Below are positions 33,696 to 43,109 of a stretch of 64,000 nt of DNA, piece by piece (the stretch's first letter is position 1; every line of letters begins with the position of its first letter). The stretch comes from Streptomyces sp. Root1304 (lineage in GTDB: Bacteria > Actinomycetota > Actinomycetes > Streptomycetales > Streptomycetaceae): NCBI RefSeq assembly GCF_001426405.1, contig NZ_LMEP01000022.1:458066-522065 (forward strand), in the 5' to 3' direction. The notes below the pieces were generated by a model, which saw only the letters and a program-made list of their open reading frames with translations, made no database searches and was not told where the DNA came from. A program made the translations under genes and the position numbers.

Positions 33696-34799
33696 TCATC
33701 TCGGGGCGGTCGTGGGTGTGATCCGGCCTACGGGGGCGGGGGCCGGCGGGGTCCCACGCTGTTCCGGGAGGGGCGCCCCCGGTTCCGCCGCCTCCCCCTG
33801 CTCCGGGTCGTTGGCGCGACGCTTCGCGATGACCGCGCAGACCATCAGCTGCATCTGGTGGAAGAGCATCAGCGGGAGCACGGCGAGGGCGGCCTCGGGG
33901 CCGAAGAGGACGCTGGCCATCGGCAGTCCGGCCGCCAGGCTCTTCTTCGAGCCGGCGAACTGGATCGCGATCCGGTCGGCCCGGCCGAAGCCGAGGCGGC
34001 CGGCCCCGTACCAGGTCAGGGCCAGCATCGCGGCGAGCAGCACGGCCTCGACGGCGAGCAGCAGCCCGAGCCGGGCCGGGGTGACCAGGTGCCAGATGCC
34101 GGCGACCATGCCCTGGCTGAAGGCGGTGTAGACGACGAGGAGGATCGATCCCCGGTCGACGTGTCCCAGGACCTTCTTGTGGCGGACGACGAAGCCGCCG
34201 ATCCAGCGGCGCAGGAACTGTCCGGCGAGGAACGGCACGAGCAGCTGGAGCACGATCCTGAGCAGCCCGTCGGCGGAGAGGCCGCCGCCGCTGTCGCCGA
34301 GGAGCAGGCCCGCGAGCAGCGGGGTCAGCAGGATGCCCGCGAGCGAGGAGAAGGAGCCGGCGCAGATCGCGGCGGGCACGTTGCCGCGCGCGATCGAGGT
34401 GAAGGCGATGGACGACTGGATGGTCGACGGCACCAGACAGAGGAAGAGGAGGCCGGTGTAGAGCTGGGGGGTGAGCACGGTGGGGACGAGGCCGCGCGCG
34501 GCGAGTCCGAGCAGCGGGAAGACCAGGAAGGTGCTGCCGAGGACGGTGAGGTGGAACCGCCAGTGCCGGAGGCCGTCGAGGGCCTCGCGGGTGGAGAGCC
34601 GGGCGCCGTAGAGGAAGAAGAGGAGGGCGACGGCGCCGGTGGTCGTGCCTTCCGCGATGTCGGCGGCGGTGCCCGAGGCGGGCAGGAGCGCGGCGAGGCC
34701 GACCGTGCCGAGCAGGGCGAGGACGTAGCCGTCGACGGGCAGCCAGGACGGCAGGAGGAGGGCGCGGCGTGGGGCGCCGGCGGGCGTACGGACGGTCAT
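33696..34799 (-). CDS. Bile acid:sodium symporter (SBF-like) family transporter
   Basis: 367 aa from ATG 34799 (GGAG 4 bases upstream); ATG 34868 is an in-frame alternative. About ten membrane segments. Family landmarks: LFFLYGARLSTREALDGLRHW, LVPSTIQSSIAFTSIARGN and FAGSKKSLAAGLPMASVLF. It resembles the YfeH/RCH1 branch, predicted to move organic anions or small ions. Divergent from a LysR gene, its likely regulator. Confidence 0.88.
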   Translation of the reverse strand: MTVRTPAGAPRRALLLPSWLPVDGYVLALLGTVGLAALLPASGTAADIAEGTTTGAVALLFFLYGARLSTREALDGLRHWRFHLTVLGSTFLVFPLLGLAARGLVPTVLTPQLYTGLLFLCLVPSTIQSSIAFTSIARGNVPAAICAGSFSSLAGILLTPLLAGLLLGDSGGGLSADGLLRIVLQLLVPFLAGQFLRRWIGGFVVRHKKVLGHVDRGSILLVVYTAFSQGMVAGIWHLVTPARLGLLLAVEAVLLAAMLALTWYGAGRLGFGRADRIAIQFAGSKKSLAAGLPMASVLFGPEAALAVLPLMLFHQMQLMVCAVIAKRRANDPEQGEAAEPGAPLPEQRGTPPAPAPVGRITPTTAPR

Positions 34800-34895
34800 G
34801 AGGCTCCACGGCTTCGTGCGCTGGGGCGGCTGGTCGCGCCTCCCCATCCTGCTCCACGGGTCGGTCATCGGGAATCCCGTACAGCGCTCTGACTG

Positions 34896-34914
34896 TCATC
34901 ACGGTCCGCGATGA
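34896..34914. promoter_or_regulatory. Candidate LysR box
   Basis: TCATC-N9-GATGA is an inverted repeat between the divergent transporter and LysR genes, ending 18 bp before the LysR GTG. It has the size and place of a LysR-type recognition site (inference). Confidence 0.4.
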
Positions 34915-34932
34915 GCGGGGTACGGTCGTCCC

Positions 34933-35799
34933 GTGTACGAGCCCACCCAGTTGCGCACCTTCCTCGCCGTGGCCCAGACCCTGAGCTTCACCCGGGCCGC
35001 CGGCCGGCTCGGGCTGCGGCAGTCGACCGTCAGCCAGCACGTGCGGCGTCTTGAGGAGGCCACCGGCCGGCCGCTCTTCACCCGGGACACCCACCGGGTG
35101 GCGCTGACGGAGGACGGCGAGGCGATGCTCGGGTTCGCGCGCACGATCCTCCAGGCGCACGAGCGGGCGGCGGCGTTCTTCGGCGGGACCCGGCTGCGCG
35201 GGCGGCTGCGGTTCGGCGCGTCCGAGGACTTCGTGACGACCCGGCTGCCGGAGATCCTGGAGTCCTTCCGGCGCGAGCACCCCGAGGTCGACCTGGAGCT
35301 GACGGTCGAGCTGTCCGGGACGCTCCAGGCCCGGCTGGCCGCCGGGCGGCTCGATCTGATCCTGGCGAAGCAGCGCGGCGGGGAGAGCGAGGGCCGGCTC
35401 GTGTGGGAGGACACCCTGGTCTGGATCGGGGCGCCGGGGCTGCGGCTCGATCCGGACCGGCCGGTCCCGCTCATCCTGTATCCGCCGCCGGGGATCACCC
35501 GGGCGCGGGCCCTCGAGGCCCTGGAGGCGCAGGGCCGGGCCTGGCGGATCGCGTGCACGAGTTCCAGCCTGAGCGCGAACGTGGCGGCGGCCCGCGCGGG
35601 GCTCGGCGTGATGGCGCACACCCGGGGCATGGTGCCACCGGGCCTGGTGCCGCTCCCGGCCCGCGCCGGGCTCCCGGAGCTGGGCGACGTGGGCTTCGTC
35701 CTGCGCGCGGGGCGCCGGGGCGGGGCGGTGCAGGAGGCGGCGGACGCACTGGCGGAAGCGATCCTGGCGGGCGGCGACCGGCTGCACCGGCCGGGGTGA
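34933..35799 (+). CDS. LysR-family transcriptional regulator
   Basis: 288 aa from GTG 34933. N-terminal winged helix (QLRTFLAVAQTLSFTRAAGR, RLGLRQSTVSQHVRRLEEAT) and C-terminal PBP2-like co-inducer domain (RLRFGASEDFVTTRLPEILE). The start lies 13 bases after GTACGGT with no ribosome site, so the message may be leaderless. Divergent from the SBF-like transporter. Confidence 0.92.
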   Translation: MYEPTQLRTFLAVAQTLSFTRAAGRLGLRQSTVSQHVRRLEEATGRPLFTRDTHRVALTEDGEAMLGFARTILQAHERAAAFFGGTRLRGRLRFGASEDFVTTRLPEILESFRREHPEVDLELTVELSGTLQARLAAGRLDLILAKQRGGESEGRLVWEDTLVWIGAPGLRLDPDRPVPLILYPPPGITRARALEALEAQGRAWRIACTSSSLSANVAAARAGLGVMAHTRGMVPPGLVPLPARAGLPELGDVGFVLRAGRRGGAVQEAADALAEAILAGGDRLHRPG

Positions 35800-36150
35800 G
35801 GGGCGTGCGCGGGGGCCGTGCGGGCCTTCGGCGGGCGCGGGCTCGAGGTGCGGGCCCGCGCCCGCCGATACCCCCTCCCCCGCCGCACGCTCCCCCTCCC
35901 ACGGCGCTCCGGTGAGCGGTCCGTACAGATTCCGTGGAGATTCGACCCCGAGGGGCGTACCGCGCGGTCGGTAACGGCCCCGCCGGACCCGTGACTTGGC
36001 TCCCCCACCCATCCTGACCTGTGCGAACACGGAATGTCCCGGCTTGGTGAAGGCCCTCCCGCCGGGGAGTCGGGTGGGATACGGTCACCCCGCCGTTTCG
36101 GAGCGCGACAACGGGCTTTTCCAGCCACCGAGCCGTCGAGGAGCAGGTCA
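35800..36150. other. 351-bp intergenic region upstream of the acyl-CoA synthetase
   Basis: No gene is supported. The first 100 bases are very GC-rich with short CCCCCTCCC blocks. The last 100 hold a possible promoter (CTTGGTG at 36042-36048 and GGATACGGT near 36078) and the ribosome site GAGGAG at 36138-36143. Confidence 0.45.
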
Positions 36151-37974
36151 GTGCGCGAGTTCACCGTGCCGCCCGTCGAGGCGGCGCCTCAGGTCGGCGG
36201 TCTGGCGGACGCCGTGTTCGACCGTGCCCAGGCCGAGCCGGACCGGGTGGCCTTCGGCCGGAAGGGTCCGGACGGGGAGTGGCGGGACGTGTCGGCGGCG
36301 CGGTTCCGGGACGAGGTCCTGGGTCTCGCGAAGGGCCTGATCGCGGAGGGCGTGCGGTTCGGCGACCGGGTCGCGATCATGGCCCGTACCCGCTACGAGT
36401 GGACGCTGTTCGACTTCGCGCTGTGGACGGTGGGCGCGCAGCCCGTGCCCGTCTATCCGACCTCCTCCGCCGAGCAGGTCTTCTGGATGCTGTACGACTC
36501 CGAGGTCACGGCGTGCGTGGTGGAGCACGAGGACCACGCGATGACGATCGGTTCGGTGATCGACCGGCTGCCCCGGCTCCAGCGGCTGTGGCAGCTGGAC
36601 GCGGGCGCGGTGGACGAGCTGACGGCGGCGGGGGCCGACATCGACGAGGACGTCGTGCACCGGCACCGCAAGGCGGTGACCCCGGAGACGGTGGCGACGG
36701 TCATCTACACCTCGGGGACGACCGGCCGCCCGAAGGGCTGTGTGATCACCCATGCCAACTTCATGTTCGAGACGGACATGCTGGTGGGCCGCTGGGAGCC
36801 GGTGTTCCGCTCCCGGCCGGGCGAGCAGGCCTCGACGCTGCTGTTCCTGCCGCTCTCGCACGTCTTCGGGCGGATGGTGGAGGTCGCGGCGGTCCGCAGC
36901 GGGGTGAAGCTGGGGCACCAGCCGGTGATGGCGGCGGGGGAACTGCTGCCGGACCTGGCGGCGTTCCGGCCGAGCTTCGTCCTGGCGGTGCCGTACGTCT
37001 TCGAGAAGGTCTTCCACGCGGCCCGGCGCAAGGCGGAGCGGGACGGGAAGACCGGCCCGTTCGACAAGGCCGTCGAGGTGGCGGTCGCGTACGCGGAGGC
37101 GCTGGAGCAGAAGGCGTTCGGCACCGGCCCGGGGCCCTCGGCGGCGCTGCGCGTACAGCACCAGTTCTTCGAGAAGACGGTGTACGTGAAGGTCCGGGCG
37201 GCCCTGGGCGGGCGGCTGCGGCACGCGATGTCGGGCGGTTCGGCGATGGACCGCCGGCAGGGTCTGTTCTTCGCGGGCGCGGGCGTCACCGTGTACGAGG
37301 GGTACGGGCTGACGGAGTCGTCGGCCGCCGCCACCGCGAACCCGCCGGAGCGGACGAAGTACGGCACGGTCGGGCAGCCGGTGCCGGGGACGACGGTGCA
37401 CATCGCGGAGGACGGCGAGGTGTGGCTGCACGGCGGTCAGGTCTTCTCCGGCTACCTGAACGCCCCGGAGGCGACGGCCGCCGTGCTCAACGACGGCTGG
37501 CTGGCCACCGGGGACCTGGGCGCGCTCGACGAGGACGGCTATCTGACGATCACCGGGCGCAAGAAGGAGATCCTGGTGACCTCGGGCGGCAAGAGCGTCG
37601 CGCCGACGGGTCTGGAGGAGCGGGTGCGGGCGCATCCGCTGATCTCCCAGTGCATCGTCGTCGGCAACGACCGGCCGTACATCGCCGCGCTGGTGACGCT
37701 CGACCAGGAGGCGGTGGAGCACTGGCTCGCGATGCAGGGGCGCCCGCCGCTCGCGCCGTCGGAGCTGGTGCGCGACCCGTCGCTGGAGACCGAGATCCGG
37801 CGGGGGGTGGTGGCGGCGAACACGCTCGTGTCGCAGGCCGAGTCGATCCGCACCTTCCGCATACTGGCGCACCCGTTCAGCGAGGAGCACGGGCTGCTCA
37901 CCCCCTCGCTGAAGCTGAAGCGGAAGGCGATCGAGCGGGCGTACGCGGCGGAGGTCGCGGCGCTGTACGGCTGA
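36151..37974 (+). CDS. AMP-dependent long-chain fatty acid-CoA ligase
   Basis: 607 aa from GTG 36151 with GAGGAG 7 bases upstream. Adenylate-forming enzyme: P-loop VIYTSGTTGRPKGCVITHAN near residues 184-203 (YTSGTTGRPKG), YEGYGLTESSAAATANPP, TGDLGALDEDGYLTITGRKK and a C-terminal Lys in LTPSLKLKRKAIERAYA. It matches the FadD15/LACS branch, which activates free fatty acids to acyl-CoA via acyl-AMP. Single gene with its own promoter. Confidence 0.93.
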   Translation: MREFTVPPVEAAPQVGGLADAVFDRAQAEPDRVAFGRKGPDGEWRDVSAARFRDEVLGLAKGLIAEGVRFGDRVAIMARTRYEWTLFDFALWTVGAQPVPVYPTSSAEQVFWMLYDSEVTACVVEHEDHAMTIGSVIDRLPRLQRLWQLDAGAVDELTAAGADIDEDVVHRHRKAVTPETVATVIYTSGTTGRPKGCVITHANFMFETDMLVGRWEPVFRSRPGEQASTLLFLPLSHVFGRMVEVAAVRSGVKLGHQPVMAAGELLPDLAAFRPSFVLAVPYVFEKVFHAARRKAERDGKTGPFDKAVEVAVAYAEALEQKAFGTGPGPSAALRVQHQFFEKTVYVKVRAALGGRLRHAMSGGSAMDRRQGLFFAGAGVTVYEGYGLTESSAAATANPPERTKYGTVGQPVPGTTVHIAEDGEVWLHGGQVFSGYLNAPEATAAVLNDGWLATGDLGALDEDGYLTITGRKKEILVTSGGKSVAPTGLEERVRAHPLISQCIVVGNDRPYIAALVTLDQEAVEHWLAMQGRPPLAPSELVRDPSLETEIRRGVVAANTLVSQAESIRTFRILAHPFSEEHGLLTPSLKLKRKAIERAYAAEVAALYG

Positions 37975-38138
37975 GAAGGCGCGTCGGGCCGGGTCGCGCC
38001 CGCGTCGGGCGGGCCGGTTCCCGTGCCGGGCACGGAATGCGGGACGCCCCGTGATCGTTGACGCTGGGAGTGCCCCCGTACGAGCTGGAGCGGGTGCGCG
38101 ACCGTCACGAACCGCGACAAGGTAAGGACCCCTCCCAC

Positions 38139-38984
38139 GTGAGCACGGACAGCAAGGTTCCCTCCGTCACCCTGAACAACGGCGTCCGGATGCCGCAGCT
38201 GGGCTTCGGTGTCTGGCAGGTGCCGGACGACGAGGCCGCGGACGCCGTGGCGACGGCTCTGGAGGCCGGCTACCGCTCGATCGACACCGCCGCGATCTAC
38301 GGGAACGAGGAGGGCACCGGCCGGGCCCTCGCCGCCTCCGGGATCGCCCGCGAGGACCTCTTCGTCACCACCAAGCTGTGGAACAGCGAGCAGGGCTACG
38401 ACGCGACCCTGAAGGCCTTCGACGAGTCCCTCGACAAGCTCGGCCTCGACCACGTCGACCTGTACCTGATCCACTGGCCGGTGCCCGCGAAGGACGCGTA
38501 CGTCGACACGTACCGGGCGTTCGAGAAGATCTACGCGGACGGGCGCGCCAAGGCGATCGGCGTCTCGAACTTCCTTCCCGAGCACCTGGAGCGGCTGATC
38601 GGCGAGACCTCGGTCGTCCCCGCCGTCAACCAGATCGAGCTCCACCCGCAGCTCACCCAGCAGGCCTCGCGCGAGCTGCACGCCCGGCACGGGATCGCGA
38701 CCGAGGCGTGGTCCCCGCTCGGCTCCGGCAAGGGCCTCCTGGACGTCCCCGCGATCGTCGCGATCGGCCGCAAGCACGGGCGGACCCCGGCCCAGGTCGT
38801 GCTGCGCTGGCACCTCCAGCTGGGGAACGTGGTCATCCCGAAGTCCGTCACCCCCTCCCGCATCCGGGAGAACATCGACGTCTTCGACTTCGAGCTGGAC
38901 GCCGAGGACCTGGCCGCCATCGCCGCGCTCGACGAGAACCGCCGGCTGGGCCCGGACCCGGCGGAGTTCAACGTCGGCGCCTGA
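38139..38984 (+). CDS. Aldo/keto reductase
   Basis: 281 aa from GTG 38139. NADPH-dependent AKR barrel with the catalytic tetrad readable: Asp and Tyr in SIDTAAIYGNEEGTGRA, Lys in VTTKLWNSEQG, His in LYLIHWPVP. NADPH-site segment IPKSVTPSRIRENIDVFDF. It resembles the 2,5-diketogluconate reductase/YvgN group that reduces aldehydes and ketones. Single gene. Confidence 0.94.
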   Translation: MSTDSKVPSVTLNNGVRMPQLGFGVWQVPDDEAADAVATALEAGYRSIDTAAIYGNEEGTGRALAASGIAREDLFVTTKLWNSEQGYDATLKAFDESLDKLGLDHVDLYLIHWPVPAKDAYVDTYRAFEKIYADGRAKAIGVSNFLPEHLERLIGETSVVPAVNQIELHPQLTQQASRELHARHGIATEAWSPLGSGKGLLDVPAIVAIGRKHGRTPAQVVLRWHLQLGNVVIPKSVTPSRIRENIDVFDFELDAEDLAAIAALDENRRLGPDPAEFNVGA

Positions 38985-39046
38985 AGGCGCGCTTCGCTCC
39001 GGCGCCGCGCCGTCTCGGCGGTGCGGCGCCGGCTGCGCGCCCGGCC

Positions 39047-40378
39047 TCAGTAGCCGTACACACTGAGCTCGGTGACGGACGCGAAGAGGTGCTCCCAGAC
39101 CCCGGCGCCGGGCGCGCCCTCGGCCAGCGCTCCGGCGTCGACGGCGTCCATCGCACGGAGGAAGGCCGACACGCCCTCCTCCCCCGGGTAGGGGTCCCAG
39201 CAGGCGCCCATGTGACGGCGTACGCCCTCCAGGAGACGGACGAAGGCGTCCAGGTCGCGGGCGAGCGGGAAGACGGCGTCGCCGCCCGGGCCGTGGCTGC
39301 CGTCGGGCTGGCGCATGCCCACCGCACCCGTCGCGGGGTGGACGAACACCTCGCCCGGGTCGCAGTATCCGAGGTCGAAGGCGCCGACGCGCAGCATTCC
39401 CTCGGGGCCGGGCCCCAGCGGCGGCGCGGCCGCCGCGAAGGACGTGACGCCGGCGGCCCAGCGGCGGGGCAGGCCGGCCCCGGCGAGCAGGGCCCGGGTC
39501 GGTTCGTGGGTGAGGGCGTCCGGGAGCTCGGCGGCCGGTACGCGGAGGACACCGGAGGGGCCGAAGACCCGGTCGAGGCGGGCGGCGGTGAGGGGTTCGT
39601 CGGCTCGGGCGTTCCTCGTCCCCGGCCGGAACCAGGGTTCGCCGTCCGTCGGATCGTCGTCCGTCGCACCGCCGTCGTCGGCGTCGCCGCTCGGCCGGCC
39701 GGCGAGCGCCTTCTCGTTCTGTTCGACGACGGCGACCCCGCGCGCGTCCTGGAAGACGTAGCGCCCGCCGTCCAGCGCGAAGGGTTCCTCCCAGCCGTCC
39801 GGGGCGCGCGGTGCCCAGGACTCGTCGTCCGGTTCGAAGAGCCAGGGGCCGTCCGGCTCCGTCTCCTCGTACGGCACGGCCGCGCCCTCGGGCGGGGCGT
39901 CCAGCCGCACGCCGGTGGCCAGGTCGAACCAGGTGTCCGCGCACCACAGGGCCGTCACCTTGAGCAGCGGCCGGCCGTCGGCCTCGTACACCTCGGCGGA
40001 GCCGTCGCCGCTGAGGTTCGGCTCCGCCTCGTACACGCCGACCGGCCGCCACCAGGCCCAGACCGTCCGCCACGGGAGGCCCGGTTCGGCGGCGGCCACC
40101 TGCTCGGCGTACTCCCGGTGGCCGAGGACGGTCGCGGCGAAGTGCAGCCTGGACGCGAACTCGGCCGTCGTCACCGGGCCGGTCCCGAAGACGGCCTCGG
40201 CCTGGGTGAACACCTCCCGTCCCACCCCGCCGCGGTGGTCGGGCAGGGCGGCGAGGCGGGCGCGGAGCTCGGCGCGGTCGTGGCGCAGGACCCGGGCGGG
40301 GTCGTCGACGAGGGCGGCGGCGTCCAGCGGGTCGGCGGCTGCGGGCGGGGCGGGGAGAACGGGTTCGCGTGCGGTCAC
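39047..40378 (-). CDS. SUKH-4 family immunity-like protein
   Basis: 443 aa from GTG 40378. The C-terminal 170 residues fit the SUKH-4 pattern (LTHEPTRALLAGAGLPRRWA, GAFDLGYCDPGEVFVHPATG, FPLARDLDAFVRLLEGVRRH). The N-terminal part is a YwqJ/SMI1-like companion domain with WWRPVGVYEAEPN. SUKH proteins neutralise polymorphic toxins, but in Streptomyces many are orphan or regulatory. No toxin gene is adjacent. Divergent from a ricin-type lectin gene with 151 bp between them. Confidence 0.72.
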   Translation of the reverse strand: MTAREPVLPAPPAAADPLDAAALVDDPARVLRHDRAELRARLAALPDHRGGVGREVFTQAEAVFGTGPVTTAEFASRLHFAATVLGHREYAEQVAAAEPGLPWRTVWAWWRPVGVYEAEPNLSGDGSAEVYEADGRPLLKVTALWCADTWFDLATGVRLDAPPEGAAVPYEETEPDGPWLFEPDDESWAPRAPDGWEEPFALDGGRYVFQDARGVAVVEQNEKALAGRPSGDADDGGATDDDPTDGEPWFRPGTRNARADEPLTAARLDRVFGPSGVLRVPAAELPDALTHEPTRALLAGAGLPRRWAAGVTSFAAAAPPLGPGPEGMLRVGAFDLGYCDPGEVFVHPATGAVGMRQPDGSHGPGGDAVFPLARDLDAFVRLLEGVRRHMGACWDPYPGEEGVSAFLRAMDAVDAGALAEGAPGAGVWEHLFASVTELSVYGY

Positions 40379-40529
40379 CGGATCATGGTGACAGGCGCCT
40401 CGGACATCGGCGGTGCGGTGGCCGCCGGGCGGCGGGCGGCCGTGGGCGGCGCCTCGGCCGTACCCGCCGTTGTCGTACCCGGGACGTAGTGTCGGGTCCA
40501 ACAGCGGTGCGTGAAGAAGGAGTCGGTAC

Positions 40530-40994
40530 GTGAGTGGTTCTCCGGTGCCCGTCGAGGAGGGCCTCTACCGGGTGCGGAACGTGGCCAGCGGGCTGCTCCT
40601 GGAGGTGTACGAGGGGTCGGCCCGCAGCGGTGCCAACGTGCAGCAGGGCACCGAGCGCGGAACCCCGGGGCAGCACTGGCACATCAGCTCCGTGCCCAAC
40701 GGCGGCGGGGTCTACCACCTGGTCAACGCGGCCAGCGGCAAGCGGCTCGACGTCGCGGGCGCGTCCACGGAGAACGGCGCCAACATCCAGCAGTGGAAGG
40801 CGAACAACTTCGGCGCGCAGGAGTGGATCATCGAGCAGGACCTGCAGTCGCCGGGGACGGTCGCGCTCGTGAGCTTCGTCAGCGGCCTGTTCCTGGAGGT
40901 CGCCGACGCCTCGGAGGACGACGGGGGCAACGTACGGCAGTGGGAGGACACCGACTCCCCGTTCCAGTGGTGGCGGCTGGAGCCGGTGTCCTGA
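40530..40994 (+). CDS. Ricin-type beta-trefoil lectin domain protein, apparently cytoplasmic
   Basis: 154 aa from GTG 40530. Three beta-trefoil repeats, each with a G-x-x-L-x-V core and QxW-like end: SGLLLEVYEGSARSGANVQQ, SGKRLDVAGASTENGANIQQ, SGLFLEVADASEDDGGNVRQ. There is no signal peptide, unusual because most Streptomyces ricin domains are secreted with glycosidases. It probably binds carbohydrate; the ligand is unknown. Confidence 0.9.
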   Translation: MSGSPVPVEEGLYRVRNVASGLLLEVYEGSARSGANVQQGTERGTPGQHWHISSVPNGGGVYHLVNAASGKRLDVAGASTENGANIQQWKANNFGAQEWIIEQDLQSPGTVALVSFVSGLFLEVADASEDDGGNVRQWEDTDSPFQWWRLEPVS

Positions 40995-41016
40995 CGGGTC
41001 CCGGTGCGGCGGTCCG

Positions 41017-41985
41017 TCAGCCCTTGCGGGCGGTGTGGACCGTGCGGGCCGTGAGGTAGTACAGGTCCGTGCGGTGGTGCAGGGACAGCTCGTCGGACGG
41101 GTCGAGGAGGCGGTCGAGGGTCGCCGCGTCGTCCGCGTCGAAACGGCTGCCCCAGCTCTCCTGGAGCCGCGTGTAGTGGGCGACGACCAGGTCCCGTACG
41201 AGCGGGGACACCGGCGCGGGGAGGTCGGTGAGGAAGGTCCTGGTGCCGGCGGGGGTGAGACCGGCGGCGGCGAGGAGCGCGCGCCAGTCGTCCGGCTCGT
41301 CCTTGGAGCCGGGCAGGTCGGCGCGCATCTCGCCGAACCAGTCGGCCTGGGCCGCGTCGACACGGGCCTCGAAGCCGGGCCGGCCGAAGCCGATGTGCCA
41401 GGGCAGATGACGGGTGGGCAGCCCGCCCTCGACGAGGGCCATCAGACCGCCGGGGTTGAGCAGCCCGGCGAACTCCGCGAGCGCGGCCCGCTGGTCGCCC
41501 ATGTGGTGCATCGAGTTCCCGGCCCAGATCAGGTCGGCGCGCCCCAGGCCCGCGATGCCCTCGGGGAGTTCGGCGTGCAGGGTGGAGACGCGGGCGCCGA
41601 GACCGCGGGACTCGGCGTGGGCCGTGGCGCGGACGAGGAGTTCGGGGGTGCCGTCGACGGCGACCGTCTCGGCGGCCGGGAAGGCCTGTGCGAGCAGGCT
41701 GGTGATGACCCCGGGGCCGCTGCCGATGTCGAGGACCCGGCGGACTCCCGGCACCGGGGCGAGCGTGCCGATCCAGGCGGCGGCGTCCGCGTAGGCGGGG
41801 CTCGCGACCTCGGCCTGCCGCTCCAGGAGCGGGGCGATCTCGTTCCAGTCCAGGTGGGTGTCGTGGCCGTGCCGGTGGCCGTGACCGTGCTTGTGGCCCG
41901 GTGCCGCCGCGTGGCCGGCGGAGTGCTGGTGGCCCCGGCCCTCGCCGTGGGCGTGTCCGTCGTGGGACGCGATCTGCTGAGTCAT
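41017..41985 (-). CDS. Class I methyltransferase with a histidine-rich N-terminal tail
   Basis: 322 aa. Residues 8-44 contain about 15 histidines (for example GHKHGHGHRHGHDTHLD). The methyltransferase core follows: motif I RVLDIGSGPGVITSLLAQAF, motif II VAVDGTPELLVRAT and IWAGNSMHHMGDQRAALAEF. The His tail suggests metal binding (Ni, Zn or Co). The substrate is unknown. Convergent with the lectin gene; the AraC gene lies upstream on the same strand. Confidence 0.88.
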   Translation of the reverse strand: MTQQIASHDGHAHGEGRGHQHSAGHAAAPGHKHGHGHRHGHDTHLDWNEIAPLLERQAEVASPAYADAAAWIGTLAPVPGVRRVLDIGSGPGVITSLLAQAFPAAETVAVDGTPELLVRATAHAESRGLGARVSTLHAELPEGIAGLGRADLIWAGNSMHHMGDQRAALAEFAGLLNPGGLMALVEGGLPTRHLPWHIGFGRPGFEARVDAAQADWFGEMRADLPGSKDEPDDWRALLAAAGLTPAGTRTFLTDLPAPVSPLVRDLVVAHYTRLQESWGSRFDADDAATLDRLLDPSDELSLHHRTDLYYLTARTVHTARKG

Positions 41986-42081
41986 GGTCCCAGCGTGCGG
42001 GGAGACGGCCCGGAGCGCGAGAAAACTTGCCGGTCCGGCAACGAATCCGTCCCCTTCGCCGCAGGGGCCGCACCCTGGCCG

Positions 42082-43023
42082 TCACCCCCCGGTGCGGTGT
42101 TCCTGCGGGCTGACGCCCCGGACCCGCTTGAACGCGGCGCTCAGGGCGAAGGCCCCGCTGTAGCCGACCTGCCGGGCGACGGACTCGACGGTGGCGTCCG
42201 TCTCGCGCAGCAGGTCGGCGGCGAGCGCGAGCCGCCAGTCGGTGAGGTACGCCATCGGGGGCTCGCCGACGAGCTCGGTGAAGCGGCGGGCCAGCGAGGC
42301 CCGCGACACGCCCGCCTTGGCGGCGAGCGACGCGACGGTCCAGGGGTGGGCGGGGTCGTCCTGGAGCAGCCGCAGCGCCCGGCCGACCACCGGGTCGCCC
42401 ATGGCCCGGTACCAGGCGGGCGCCTCGGCTCCGGGCCGGGAGAACCAGGCGCGGACGGCGGCGATGAGCAGCAGGTCGAGGACCCGGTCGAGGACGACGC
42501 TCTGGCCGGGTTCGTCGCGGGCGATCTCCTCGTCGAGGAAGGGCATGAGGGGGCAGTTCCACACGTCCGCGGGCAGGTGCAGCAGGTCCGGGAGGGCGTC
42601 GAGCAGCCGCCGGCCGACCTCGCCGTCCATCAGATAGGTGCCGACGAGGACCGTGGTGCCGCCGTCGGGGGCGTTGCCCCAGGTGCGGACGCCGAGCCGC
42701 ATGGTCTGGGCGAGCGGCTCCCCGGAGAGGGTGGAGCAGGTGCCGTCGGGTCCGATACGGGCCCGGGGCGGCGCGTCGGGGGCGTCAGCGACGGTGTACG
42801 GCTCCGGCCCCCGGGCGATGGCGATGTCTCCGGGCCGCAGCAGGACGGGGTCGTCGCTGCCGGGGACGATCCAGGCCTCGCCCGAGGTGACGCACATCAG
42901 ACAGATCGGTGCGCCGTCCTCGATGCGCACGGACCACGGGGGCTCCATGATCATGCGGAGCAGGAAGGCGCCCCTGGCGCGGGGTCCGTCGAGGAGTCCG
43001 GCGAGTGCGTCCATGGGGTCCAA
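42082..43023 (-). CDS. AraC-family transcriptional regulator with cupin domain
   Basis: 313 aa (ATG 43014 would give 310). N-terminal cupin_6-type sensor (ICLMCVTSGEAWIVPGSDDP, LLRPGDIAIARGPEPYTV) and a C-terminal AraC double helix-turn-helix (WTVASLAAKAGVSRASLARR, ESVARQVGYSGAFALSAAFK). Divergent, 86 bp away, from an NmrA-like reductase gene, which it probably controls. Confidence 0.93.
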   Translation of the reverse strand: MDPMDALAGLLDGPRARGAFLLRMIMEPPWSVRIEDGAPICLMCVTSGEAWIVPGSDDPVLLRPGDIAIARGPEPYTVADAPDAPPRARIGPDGTCSTLSGEPLAQTMRLGVRTWGNAPDGGTTVLVGTYLMDGEVGRRLLDALPDLLHLPADVWNCPLMPFLDEEIARDEPGQSVVLDRVLDLLLIAAVRAWFSRPGAEAPAWYRAMGDPVVGRALRLLQDDPAHPWTVASLAAKAGVSRASLARRFTELVGEPPMAYLTDWRLALAADLLRETDATVESVARQVGYSGAFALSAAFKRVRGVSPQEHRTGG

Positions 43024-43109
43024 GGGTAGGCGGCCGGGTGAGACGCAGACACAGGGACGTGAGACTGCGGAGCATGGGCGCCGGGGGCCGCGGGCGGGAG
43101 TCTTGAACC

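Noticed and set aside
33421..36030. 869-codon minus-strand frame across isochorismatase, transporter and LysR
   Set aside because: Shadow frame; low-complexity Arg/Pro-rich translation.
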